NCBI GenBank assembly: GCA_003254905.1
Contig: QANU01068154.1
Span: 1 to 64,000, forward strand
DNA: 64,000 bases
Origin: Nissolia schottii
Taxonomy: Eukaryota > Streptophyta > Magnoliopsida > Fabales > Fabaceae
Direction of reading: 5' to 3'
Part shown: one piece after another, positions 43,528 to 55,151 of the stretch
How positions within the stretch are numbered: the first letter of the stretch is position 1
How the letters are laid out: every line of letters begins with the position of its first letter
Notes under the pieces: model-generated
Told to the model about the DNA's origin: nothing
What the model saw: only the letters and a program-made list of their open reading frames with translations
The model's database searches: none
Made by a program: the position numbers and the translations under genes

Positions 43528-45682
43528 ATGCTGGAAACAGTTAAATACCTGATCGGCTCGGCTGGCCCTAGCGGATTCGGCTCCAAATCCACCGCCGAAC
43601 ATGCCACCCAATCCTCCTCCGATCTCCGTTCCATCACCGCCATCATCACCGGTACTCCACCACACTGCTCCTTAATTAATGATTACCGTATATCATAGAA
43701 GATGCTAATCAATGATGATTACCATCATTAATTATGTGATGCTGCATATTAGGTGCTACTTCTGGAATAGGAGCTGAAACCGCGAGGGTGCTGGCGAAGA
43801 GAGGGGCGAGGCTGGTTCTCCCGGCGCGCAGCCTCAAGACGGCGGAAGACGCAAAGGCTCGCATACTGTCAGAGTCCCCAGACGCAGAGATCATAGCGAT
43901 GCCGCTCGATCTCAGCTCTCTCACTTCCGTTAGGAGCTTCGTCGCTCACTTCCATTCCCTCCGTCTGCCCCTCAATCTTCTCATGTACACTTCACTTTAT
44001 CCAATATTTTAACTTAATCTCAAAATTACCACAAAAAGAAAAGAAAAGAAAAGAAGAGAGATATTTAATTTCTCATCCTCTTGAATGATTGCTAGAAACA
44101 ACGCTGGAAAGTTTGCGCATGAGCACGCCATCTCCGAGGATGGAGTTGAGATGACCTTCGCCACTAACTATCTAGGTACGTGATTAAATGACTCTGCGCC
44201 TTAATTTTTTGCTGTTCTCTTTTGATTATAATGAACGGATGTTAGTTAATTATTATGAGTGTGATGGCGATGATCTCAGGTCATTTTCTGTTAACAAAGT
44301 TGTTGGTGAAGAGCATGGTTGAAACGGCAGAGGAGACAGGGGTGCAGGGCCGGATCGTGAACGTGTCTTCCAGCATCCACGGTTGGTTTTCCGGTGATGC
44401 CATCCAATATCTCGCTTCTATTAGCCGCAACAAATGGTAATTATATAACGACAATCATGTTTTACTTTTTAAGAAAATAAAATATAATGTATATGGAAGT
44501 ATAATAATTGAAATTAGAATGGGACGATGTGATATGTTTGGCAAACATGTACAATTCCTCTTTAATTTTGAGGTTGAACCCTTGTCCATGTCCCCCAGCC
44601 ATTACGACGCCACACGTGCTTATGCTCTTTCCAAGCTCGCTAACATTTTCCACACCAACGAACTTGCTCGCAGACTCCAGGTATTATTATTACCACCACT
44701 CTCTTTCTTTCTTTCCTATTTAACTCAACAATATTTAATTAATGAATTAACGCGCAATATCTACCTTCTATGTGTATGATGCCTCTCTATTCATCTCATC
44801 TCAGAAAGCGGCATTTGTTTGTTTCCTTAGTCAGTAATCTGTCATCACTCATTACTACTCGTGTTTTCCCAGTACTTGGATTTGTTTCATTCCACCTTGT
44901 TGTCCCTTATTAGTTTTATCATATTTTATTTTGGTGGTGGGCACAAAATATTAATAAAATAAATGAAACCGGTTTCAATTTGAATTTAATTTGGTGTAGC
45001 AAATGGGGGCGAACGTGACTGTGAACTGTGTCCACCCGGGGATCGTGAGAACCAGACTCACTAGAGAGCGTGAAGGCTTACTCACAGGTTAGGTTGGGTT
45101 GGATTCGAACCCCAAGCAACCCTGCTTTCCTTTTGACTAGTTTCTCTTTTCATGATTGTGGCCACTGATTAGGGATTCTCACTTTTTTCTTCTAAAAAAA
45201 TATATGTAAAATTGCAGATTTGGTGTTCTTTTTGGCTTCCAAGCTCTTAAAGACGATTCCACAGGTAAACTTACGTACATGTATAATTATTTGTGTCCAT
45301 ACTTTATAGATATATTTAATAATTAATTCCTTTATATTTGGTATTTATTGCTGAGTCCCTTGTGCTCCGATTTATTGCAAAATTAAAATTGAAAAAGAAA
45401 AAAAATGTGTAGGCAGCTGCAACAACATGCTATGTGGCAAGCCACCCTAGGCTGTACAACGTTACAGGCAAGTACTTTGCTGACTGCAACGAAGCCTTGA
45501 CCTCAAAATTGGGATCCAACTCAACCGAAGCAGCAAGGTTATGGGCCGCTTCCGAATTCATGATTTCTAATTCTAGGGGTCCTAAAGCTGCCTTTGACCT
45601 TCTCAATCACCTTCATTTTTTATGTTCAATTTCTTGGGATACCGCAAAAAGGGCAGCTGTAGAAAGTTATGGTAAAGAATGA
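43528..45682 (+). CDS. short-chain dehydrogenase/reductase, TIC32-like
   Basis: Eight exons: 43528-43651, 43753-43984, 44096-44175, 44280-44436, 44599-44680, 45000-45087, 45218-45264, 45413-45682. They total 1080 bases, 359 aa. It is a classical SDR: nucleotide-binding TGATSGIG (41-48), NNAG (120-123), active-site Ser in NVSSS (about 175-177) and YALSK (Tyr206, Lys210). Plant proteins of this type are annotated as TIC32 (an NADPH-dependent dehydrogenase linked to the chloroplast inner-envelope translocon) or WWOX-like/retinol dehydrogenase-like. The substrate is not readable from sequence. It is about 40 residues longer than typical TIC32 proteins, with an unusual C-terminal tail after a stretch containing GPKAAFDLLNHL. 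The ATG follows an adenine-rich AAGAAG context. The exon 4-5 junction gives a Cys codon and is the least certain. Confidence 0.9.
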
Positions 45683-46969
45683 TATATGTAGACAGGTGTA
45701 GTTGGAGACTTGAGAGAGCAATTCACTTATAAAAAAAAAAAAGAGAAATCCGTTTTGTTCTCTCTTGGTTTGAGACTTTGAGTAGACTAATTAAGAGAGG
45801 ATACTAGATAATAGGGAGAGTTATGTTAGCTTTGCAGAGTCTCATCTTATCTAGAGTACGATAACTATGTCATTGTAACTATATTTTGATTAACTAGGGT
45901 AATTAAATGTTAGAAAACTTGTTGGTTTTATTTTATTGTTAAAAGTTTAAAATATATTTTCTCTATATACTAGTTAGATTGGATTGTTAAGATGATACAA
46001 TGATTATATATGGTGTCCGGCTTATACAATACTCCCTCTGTCTCAAATCATGCCATTTTAGCCAAAATTTTTATTCCAATTCATGTTATTCTCACATATT
46101 TATATGAAATTTATTGTTAAATTGTCAAGTATATTCTTAATTTATTAAAAATATTAAAAATAGTAATTTTTTAATATATATTTTTTTGTAAATCACTTCA
46201 ACAAAGATAATTTAATAAAATTACTCTTTAAATTACACTTAATTTTAAATTTTTTATTATTCAGACATTTAACCAAAATGAGGTATAAGTTGGGATAGAG
46301 AGAGTATTACCATAGAGTAGATAGTAGACTAAAAGGGAGAGTGTGGGGAGAGCTCTAATTTCTATTTATATTCTTAATTTTTTGTACCGATCTCTCTTTA
46401 TTTATTAATTAGTGTTCCTTCCTGGGATGGGATGTTAGCTGTACTTGTATATATACATCTGGGAATATATAGTACAAAAATAAATACGAGAAAGATTGGT
46501 ATTAAGGAGTAGTAATAAGTGGAGAATAAGAACTTGAACATGAACATGGGGTCGGGCCTCCCAAGCCATGTGGTGGTTGTTCGTGCAAGAGAAGAGTATC
46601 TTTCTCTCTCTCTATCTCATGGGACCTACTAACATGCGCCCCGTGGAGGAGGATATCAGATCAGAGCGTGCTTCTAAAGAAAAATATTTTCGCCACTGCT
46701 TTCTTTTTCTCACCAGAAATCAAATCTATTGACCACTGATTGGGTCATATACTACTGGACAAACAAATTCATATAAGAAAAATGGCTAGTTCACATCAAA
46801 TTTTATTTTCGTCTAATTATCATTGTTTAAAATACCCTTTTCATCACTGATCATCAAATTATGTATGTTGAAACAAATGTTCACTGTTATTATAAAGAAG
46901 TTTTAATGCTTATAATCACAATAGGTTAATGCAATAATTAGTTTATATTTTTTCTGATTTCGGCTAGCG

Positions 46970-46971
<2 letters not shown>
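45683..46971. other. intergenic downstream of the dehydrogenase
   Basis: 3' UTR, then AT-rich DNA. A stretch at about 46030-46310 begins ACTCCCTCTGTCTCAAATCA and ends near GGGATAGAGAGAGTAT. It looks like a Stowaway-type MITE (the ACTCCCTCYGTC family) with imperfect inverted ends. Confidence 0.5.
46030..46308. mobile_element. Stowaway/Mariner-type MITE
   Basis: The left end ACTCCCTCTGTCTCAAATCATG faces the right end TTGGGATAGAGAGAGTAT. Read inward from the right this is ATACTCTCTCTATCCCAA, the well-known plant Stowaway terminus pattern with a TA target at the edges. The interior is AT-rich with no ORF. Confidence 0.65.

Positions 46972-47008
<37 letters not shown>
46972..47008 (+). repeat. 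(CT)n microsatellite
   Basis: Uninterrupted CT dinucleotide run of about 18 units. Confidence 0.95.
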
Positions 47009-47011
<3 letters not shown>

Positions 47012-47842
47012 GAAGGCTAACTCATATCTGACTACTATTTGTGTCCCTGCAAAACGATAAATTCTTTTGTTCACTTGAAACAAAAGAATTGATGCTTTAC
47101 ATAAGATCTTAAACATTGATTTTTTCTTGAGAGTAAAAAAATAATGGAGACAAAAGTCACCAAATTTCGAAGTTATTGAATATTTGTTTTTGATTGGAAG
47201 ACAGGTTTAGTGGGCTCATTGCTGTCTAACGAACTAAGGAAACATTTCCATAATTTGGAAAACGGGCTCAGTCCGTGGACTCATGGTGGCCTAGCCTTCT
47301 AAGGAAAGCTGGTCCAGAATAATATTGTGACAAGTTTAATAGGCAGTTAGGCACCAATTACTCGACCAAACAAAAGAAAAAGGGCATCAATGAGAAGAAA
47401 CTAATCCCCTTATGCAATTATTTCCCATCCACAGACTAACAGATTTGGAGAACGAAAAAATTAATTACTCAATACCATATCGTCAACGCATTGATAAAAA
47501 CCAAATGTGTTACAAAAATGTAAATCTAGAACAACTTTAATCTCAATTATGATTTTACATAATTGTTAAATTAAAAAAAATAAAAATATTTATATATATA
47601 AAAAAAAAAAGCTGTCTTATGTTATTTGTGATCATGTCCATGGGCTCATTTGGAAGAATTGGGATTGCAACTTAATTGATTGGAGTTTCTCTAATAGGAC
47701 ACCACAACCATTGGAAGGAAGAAGGAGAGACCCAACTTGTTTCTTAAGTTTCGCTTCTCACATTTGCTTAATGCACCAATCTGCTCGACAAATGTCCTGT
47801 CAAAATTTCATATTAAAAGACATGTGAGTTATAGTTGAGATT

Positions 47843-48094
47843 AAGGGTGCGTTTGTTTGTCTTAGCATTTTAAAAATAATATTAAAATTTTAATTTTTAT
47901 GTAGAGTTCAAAAGGCTTATAACAGATTTTTTTAAACTAAAAAAAGTTTTTTAGCTTTTTTAAAATACAAACTAAAAATTTATTTATTTATTTACAATTT
48001 TTTATTATTTTTAAAATTGTATACAAATACACGAAAATGATTATTTCATCTAAAAAATTGACTATCTTGGTAAATAACAAAAACATACGCACCT
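47843..48094. mobile_element. small hAT-like MITE, about 250 bp
   Basis: AAGGGTGCGTTTGTTTGTCTT near 47843 faces AAACATACGCACCTT at about 48081-48094. Flanks TTGAGATT and TTGAGTCT are partly alike, as an aged 8-base duplication would be. The inner sequence is AT-rich with inverted AAAAAGTTTTTTAGC-type repeats. Confidence 0.5.
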
Positions 48095-48223
48095 TGAGTC
48101 TGAGTCATTCCATGGTAGAGAATAGGGACATTAGGGACATTTTAATTTCTCATGACGTGTCAATCCTATCACGGTTACGTGATAAAGATTAGAGTCAAAA
48201 AGTGAAACACTACCTGGAGACAT

Positions 48224-49576
48224 TGAGTTTTTTTTTATTAAAATACCCTTGGTATACAAACAAATTATCAAAATACTCCTATTTCCAAACACTTAACAAA
48301 ACTACCCATGTTTTGGCTGACGTGGCATTCACACTCTGCGTGGCGAGCCACATCAAATTCACCAACATGCTTGGCGAATAGGGCTGAGATTCGCCAACAG
48401 GGTTGCCAAATCCAATTGGAATTTGCCAATCGTTGGCGAATTCCTATTGGATTTGGCAACTCTGTTGGCGAATTTGGACTAACTGTAGCCTTAATTAAAC
48501 CCTAGCCCTAAACTCTAATCAACCAGTTTGGCAAATCATCTAGGTTGGTGAATTTGAACCCAGCCCATAACCCTAATCAAACCCTAACCCTAATAAACCA
48601 TACCTCTCATAAACCTTAACAATAGTCCTAACCCTACCCCTAATCAATCTTAACATTAGCCCTAATCAACCCTAGCCCTAATAAACTAAACCTTAACCCT
48701 AATAAACATACCCCTACCCTAATTAGCCTTATCCTTAATAACCTAACCCTAACACTAGCCCTAACCATAATCATCCCTAACCTTAACCATATCCATAACC
48801 ATAACCCTAATAAACCACATGGTTTAATTAGAGTTAGGGTTTGATTATGATTAGGGTTGTGAATATTGTTATGGTTATTAGGGTTTATGTTTAGGGTTGA
48901 TTAGGATTATGGTTTATTAGGGTTAGGGTTGATTAGGGTTTAGGGTTAGGATTTATTATGGTTTAGGATTAATTAGAGTTAGTGTTTATTAGGGTTAGAG
49001 CTGATTAGGGTTAGAGTTATGTTTATTAGGGTTAAGAGTGATTAAGGTTATGGTTAATTAGGGTTTAGGGTTAGGGTTTATCATGGTTTATAACTTAGGT
49101 TTAATTAGTGTTAGAGGTTAGGGCTATGGTTAGGGTTTATTAAGGCCAGGGTTAACTAGGGTTAGGGTTTAACATGGTTTAGGGATATAGTTAGGGTTTA
49201 TTAGGGTTTAAGGTTATGATTGATTAGGGCTAGGGTTTGATTAGGGTTATGGGCTGGGTTCAAATTTGCCAACCTGGATGATTCACCAAATTGGTTGATT
49301 AGGATTTAAGGCTAGGGTTTGATTAGAACTAGGGTTAGTCCAAATTCGCCAACAGGGTTGCCAAATCCGATAGGAATTCGCCAACTATTGGATTTGGCAA
49401 CCCTGTTGGCGAATCTCAACATTATTCGCAAAGCGTGTTAGCGAATCTGGCATGGTTTGCTACGCAGAATGCGAATGCCACGTCAGTCAAAATAGGGATA
49501 GTTTTGTTAAACGTTTGGAAACAGGAGTATTTTAGTAATTTGTTTGTGTATTAGGGGTATTTTAGTAAAATCCTCA
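48224..49576. mobile_element. 1.35 kb inverted-repeat transposon with telomere-like core
   Basis: The ends pair from TGAG at 48224 inward: ACTAAAATACCCC / ATTAAAATACCCT, AAATACTCCTRTTTCCAAAC, TGACGTGGCATTC, GATTCGCCAACAGGGTTGCC. A 7-base direct repeat GAGACAT flanks it (48217-48223, 49577-49583). Between the arms lies about 800 bases of degenerate CCCTAA-type repeats (about 48486-48810) that switch to TTAGGG-type repeats (about 48826-49310), so the telomere-like block is itself an inverted repeat with its axis near 48818. No ORF of note. It fits a MULE-like or foldback element; the superfamily is inference. Confidence 0.8.
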
Positions 49577-50358
49577 GAGACATCATTAGAGATACTTTTA
49601 TACGGACAATGAATCCATAAAATGTAGTTTGACAATTTTTTTTTTATAAATTTAATGGTGAGATCTCCCCCTTTATTCTTTGAAGTAAATAATCTTACTT
49701 TATAATGTCCAAATCTCTTTTATATACTCCTTAACGAACAATCGGACACTCCTCTTTTGTCACACTATTAAAATTTCTTAGATGCTCAATAAGTATTTTT
49801 TTTTCAATGTACTATTAAATTTTTAACACAATAGTTTATAGTCCACAGCACTAGCCTACAATGTTGATATTAATGATATATAATGGTACAAAATAAGAAA
49901 AGAAAATATTTGCTTTACAGAGCATGTAAATACGTCTCACAAAATATAAGCCACACATTTATTTTTTATTTTTATTTTCTTTTAATATATGTATCCTGAG
50001 GCTATAGCATAATAATGTAATATATGTGGAGGGTATGGCAGTAGCTTGTGAAAATGCAGGATGTCATACTTATCCGGGGGGGTATTTCCAAGGTGTGAAG
50101 TGAAATATATAATGTAATGGTACTTCCAAAGGGAATCCTAGCACAGTAACGCTGACTTGGATTTCTCAACACCACGCTCTTCAGGGAGGAATGAATTGTG
50201 AACAGTAGACTATGTGGAGTACCTCTGTTGTTTAGAGTCTCACTGTGATCGATCCAGTCTAACAAAATATTTTATATTTTATGAATATGATTATTTTAAT
50301 TATTGTCATTGAATATGCATGAGTTCGATCTTCGATATCAACGGCCCATTGCTGTTTC
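49577..50358. other. intergenic, nothing recognised
   Basis: AT-rich DNA between two transposons. I see no gene or repeat. Confidence 0.5.
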
Positions 50359-51244
50359 TAGGGGGTGTCAAACGGCCCTGCCCGTTTAGGTTCGCGAACC
50401 TTAATTGGTCAGGTTAAAATTGTGCCTATTTTTAAGATTCAGTTCGTTTATAGTCGGTCCGTAGACCTAAACAGGTCAGCCCGTTAGCCTGCTTATTTCT
50501 TTAAAAAAATTAAAATTTTGCTTTATTTTTTATGATTAAAATACAAAGTTATGAATAAGTATGCGCGATTATTTTTAACTATTTTTTATCGTCTATCTAT
50601 TAATTAATCAGAAAGAAATATTTTATGTAAAATTTGAGGATTCATTTACGATGGTAATAAATAGAGAAAAATTAAGGTTTTGCTATTTTTTGTCTTTATC
50701 TCTTTATTGTGGTTATGAAATCTTTAATTTTGGATAGGTATACAAATAATAGCATTTTTCAATGAAGAAGCTATTTGCAAAGCTTTGATAAAAAAAAAGG
50801 ATAACAAGATAATGTATTTAATTAATACCTAGAGTCTAAATCCGCGCAATGATTAACAAGTTTTAAAATATCTAAAAAATGTTTTAATTATAACTAAACA
50901 ACTTAGCAATTTAGTTTGCAATTTGATCTTCAAGATGAAGATCTAAAACTTCAATTTGGGCTTCAATTTGAACGCGAGGTATCAATTGTCATGTAGTTTT
51001 ATTGAGTTAATTTTTAAAAATAATAATTTGGTTTTTGGTTTTTAAAAAAAATTTAAAAATAAATAAAAAATAAATAAATTTTTTTAAAAAAAATTCACAG
51101 GCTAGCTCGTCGGGCTGACTCGTTTAGCCCGCGAGCTTAATTGGGTTGGACAAATTTTTTTCAAATTTTCACGAACCTATTTTTTGCATGTAAAACCCGT
51201 CCATTTAACCAGGTAAACTGGTCGGACTCATTTTGACAGCCCTA
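50359..51244. mobile_element. hAT-like non-autonomous element, about 890 bp
   Basis: TAGGGGGTGTCAAACGGCC at the left and GACTCATTTTGACAGCCCTA at the right form inverted termini of the TAGGG-YTGTCAAA type common in plant hAT elements. Sub-terminal GCCCGTTTAGG, CAGCCCGTTAGCC and CGTTTAGCCCGCGAGC motifs occur near both ends. The flanks GCTGTTTC and ATTATTTC match at five of eight positions, as an eroded target duplication might. No transposase. Confidence 0.65.
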
Positions 51245-52377
51245 ATTATTTCTAGTTTGGTTTGTCATGATCATAATGTTTAAAAAAATTTTATGTTGGC
51301 ACAAAATTAACACATTTATTTTAGTTATACACATAGTAAAAGTGAATTTTTTTTTAGTAATATCTAAATATACTTAACAGTCTATACAATAAAATTAATA
51401 CAACTCATTTTTATTATATGTAAAAACATATTAATCTTGTCCTTCCAACAGAATTTCTTGACCTTGTTTTCTTCCATTTCATGAGTGGGCCCTTTGTTAA
51501 TATGGCTATATGTCAGTTCCAAACCGTTGGTGGGTGTTGCTTTTATTCGCCGGTTTATTAAACTTTATTTAAGACTACATTTGAGTCAATCTTCTTCATA
51601 CAGCATACGAAAAATATTAATATAATATTTTGAAGAAAAAAAAGTGTTCAATTATTGGGAGAAAAAGAAATTATAGAAAAAGTAAATTAGAATACGTTGA
51701 TCTTCAAGCATGAATGGATAATAGAAAAAAAAATGTAGTTAAATTATTATTTTTAAAGATATCAATAACACTTTAACTACCTTACAATTAGGAATCATTC
51801 TCTCATATAACATAAGAGAATGATTGTATAAAGATGTGATTCTTGTTAAACTACTCCCATTGGTTCATGTAATACTTTTCAACTCACTCTTCACTGAAAT
51901 ATTGATTAAAAATAAAGTTTTCTGTTTAATGATACACATATCATGTGTTACTCCATATGATTAAGGAAATTTAAAATGATGTTAATTGCACTTTGGGACC
52001 GTTGGGACCATCAATGGTAAGGATGATATATCATAATTGATTAATGTTATACTGCATGTACCATGGAGTTTATATCGTGACAGTGGATACTAGTAATTAT
52101 TAAGCTCCATATCATGCCTAATAATTAGGTTTTTAATCTGTTAATCTGAAAAATTATTTTAAACTACTCATATACAATCCTGCCAAAAAAAAAAGATACC
52201 GATAAGATGATAACGAAAGAGAGTTTGATATTTAATTGGGCGGGAAATTGGACTCGGGGATGAGTTTGTGGCTCATTGATGTGAGATATTTTAGAAATGC
52301 TTGTCACTGAGGTAATGATGCTTTGTATGTATACCTTGATGTAAAATTTTATGATTTGTGTTACTTAATTTTGAGTC
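51245..52377. other. intergenic, nothing recognised
   Basis: AT-rich, non-coding, with no repeat that I can define. Confidence 0.5.
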
Positions 52378-52917
52378 TTGCAACACATACACCCAAAAAC
52401 ATACACCATATATACATATCATATTTATATACATAAAGTTTGTGTTTTAACGTCTGTAATATTTGTCCACTTAATTAAATATAGTTGAGAATATCATCTA
52501 TAAGTTTATAATGTTTGTGTATTCGTGGGAATAAAGTTTGTGCATTATTAGGTATAATGTTTGTGCATTTTTTTAAATAAAGTTCAGATTGTAAAACACT
52601 CTAATAATTTTGTAATGTTTGTATATTTATATGTATAAAATTTGTGCATTACTATTTATAATGTTTGTGCATTTTTAAATAAAGTTCAGATTGTATATAA
52701 CTCTGAACTATAAGTTTGTAGTGTAGTTCAAATAAAGTTTGTGTATAAATGTGCATAAAGTTTGTGCTTTAACGTTTATAATGTTTGTGCTTTAACGCCT
52801 TTAAGCTTGTACTCTATTTTGAAAAATTGTATCGTATACGTATAATAATCATTAATTACCTAATTTGAATAGTGTATGTATGAGTGTATGAAATTGGGTG
52901 TACACATAGCATTCTTG
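52378..52917 (+). mobile_element. MITE, long member of the family at 40561-40783
   Basis: The ends CAACACATACACCCAAAAAC and GAAATTGGGTGTACACATAGC are imperfect inverted repeats. The interior contains at least five repeats of ATAAAGTTTGTGCATT / TATAATGTTTGTGC. TCTTGC occurs at both edges. The outer parts match the copy at 40561-40783 in reverse orientation; the extra internal length is mostly added repeat units. Confidence 0.75.
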
Positions 52918-55151
52918 CTTAATTTTTTATGAGTTGAGTACTTTTAAAAAAATAATAATAATAAGGAATTTGTTTTTTTAAAAGAAAATTTTAATAAGGC
53001 CCATCTTATACATGTCAAACTTTGTTGAATCTCAATAGATTATGAGTGTCTTTGTTAATATAAGTCATTTTTTGATTTTGATTGTCTTTTCCCATGGAAT
53101 GATACTATTTTCTTTGTGGTGTTTTCCTTTTTATTTGTGCTCCTATCTTTTTAGTTGTTTATGTAATGAGAGCTAACCACATGATGTAGTGTAGTAATAG
53201 TTTGTCTTATTTCTTAATCATGTTGATATGAATTTAATCATCATTAATGAAAATGAAAAAATATTTTGTGGCTAACGATTTACCACTTCATGTAAATTTA
53301 ATTATTACAAAAGAATTAATCAACATTTCTAAAAATAAACATCCTAAGTACAACCAAAAAATCTAATGAGAGCTCCCCCTGATTCATAAAACCTATATCT
53401 TTCTTTTCTCTTTTTGTGAATCTAGCTATATTTTATGGGAAAAACTAATAAGTGGTCTAAGAACACTTTTTTAAGAAAATAAAAGTGAAATGTTTTAAAT
53501 TTTTTCATGTTTTTAATGCATTAATGACTTGTAGATTTTAATTTTTCCATATAATATTTTTTTTCGCTTCGTTAACAAGTGGCCTTAGACAATGTTTGAT
53601 AATCATCTCAGGATAGAAAATACGGAGACAATGAAAAGAGAATCATGTTTGGAAAAGGAGACGAAATCACAAAATTTAAAATTGCCTTTATCTTGTGATA
53701 ATAAATAATTTTTATATATCTAAAAATAAAAAATATAAAAAAATATTTAAAACGCAATGGACGTACCTAAAAAATGAAACAACGCTAAGACGCTTAACAA
53801 ACGGTGGCTTAGGGCACTTCCAAAATCCATCCTTTTGGTTTTTTAGTAGTTACGAATTATGCAGTCTTGCTCTCTTGTGAATATCAAATTAAATTCCAAT
53901 TAATATTTGTCCTCATCTAACCAAGTATTGGTTGGCACTAGTGCACATATTAAAGCCATCCTCTTTCTGATCACCTTCATGTATTATATCGCATCATTCG
54001 TGGGTAAAGTATAGAACTGGGGCAAGTGTATGCAGGAAATTAAGCACTTAGTAATTATTACCATTGTCAGCAATAGGGTCTATACTACCACTAGCTAGAG
54101 TTTCCAAGTCAGCATCAACAATAGGACAAAGAGCATAAACTTTCACATTACCACAAATACCATTCATTTCATTTAATCAGAGTCTCCTTTCTAGGTCACC
54201 TTCCACCACTGCAATAAATTTGGTTAACAGATGAGGATGCACAAAACTGATTCCACCTAGTATGGATTGGAGGAAGAGACATTTTCATTTGAGATTCGCA
54301 CCACTTGTGTATGATTTTTTATTGTTATTATTATTATTATTATTATTTTATTATGCACTAATAGATAGTAGATACAGATCATCTCAGTTGTAATACTAAA
54401 ATTAATAGTAAAGTACTATTTATTCAAGTGTAATGAAAGTTTGGATTTTGTAAGCAAATAATGTTGTAATTTATATTGAAAAAGTGGCCAATTTATTTTA
54501 ATCTTATCCTTTGAGCTAACACGGTTTAAATTGTTGACATCCCCTTGGCATTGAAATGATCAAGGTTTAGGAGGTAAGATAGAAATTTCATATATTGTTC
54601 TATCAGTTGCAAAATAGTCAACCCTCAACATACCCTTCTCTCACATTTAGGAAATGCAAACAAAAATTCCTTGTATAAATTAATTAAAATCTTCTGTATA
54701 CACTATACACGTGATCGTGGATTATACACTTCGAATTTCGACCAGGACCATCTAGCCAAAACCGAAACTCGCATCGTTTCAGCTGACGGTCCTTAAAAAT
54801 TAAAAGAATCATACAAAATTAACAGTGGCTTTGTATAAAGAATATAATAATAATTATGTGAGGGCAAAACCCCTAATCACCCTTATGCAGGTGGCATTCA
54901 AACATAGAATTGCCCTGGCATCTATACTTCTACACTAGTTTGCACTTGCAAATGATTGAGCTTTGCAATGGAGCAAATTCTGCTCTATCCGAGAACCCGT
55001 TTGCAACTTTAGAATGCCCCATAAACGCTCAATAATGTGAGACCCATACATAGAGTAATTTATTGCTTCGAGGGCGTGGACACCCTCCCTCACTTTCTTT
55101 CTATAGTAAAAATCTGACTTTAGAGGATCTAAATCCGCGAAAGCATGGGTC
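52918..55151. other. intergenic, downstream of the WD40 gene
   Basis: AT-rich DNA. Contains an (ATT)n run at about 54322-54348. The last few hundred bases before 55151 are the probable 3' UTR of the minus-strand WD40 gene. No other gene seen. Confidence 0.5.
54322..54348 (+). repeat. (ATT)n microsatellite
   Basis: About eight ATT units, nearly uninterrupted. Confidence 0.85.

Noticed and set aside
48486-49310. Chromosome-end telomere or telomere fusion
   Set aside because: Units are degenerate, inverted within one bounded element, and genes lie on both sides.
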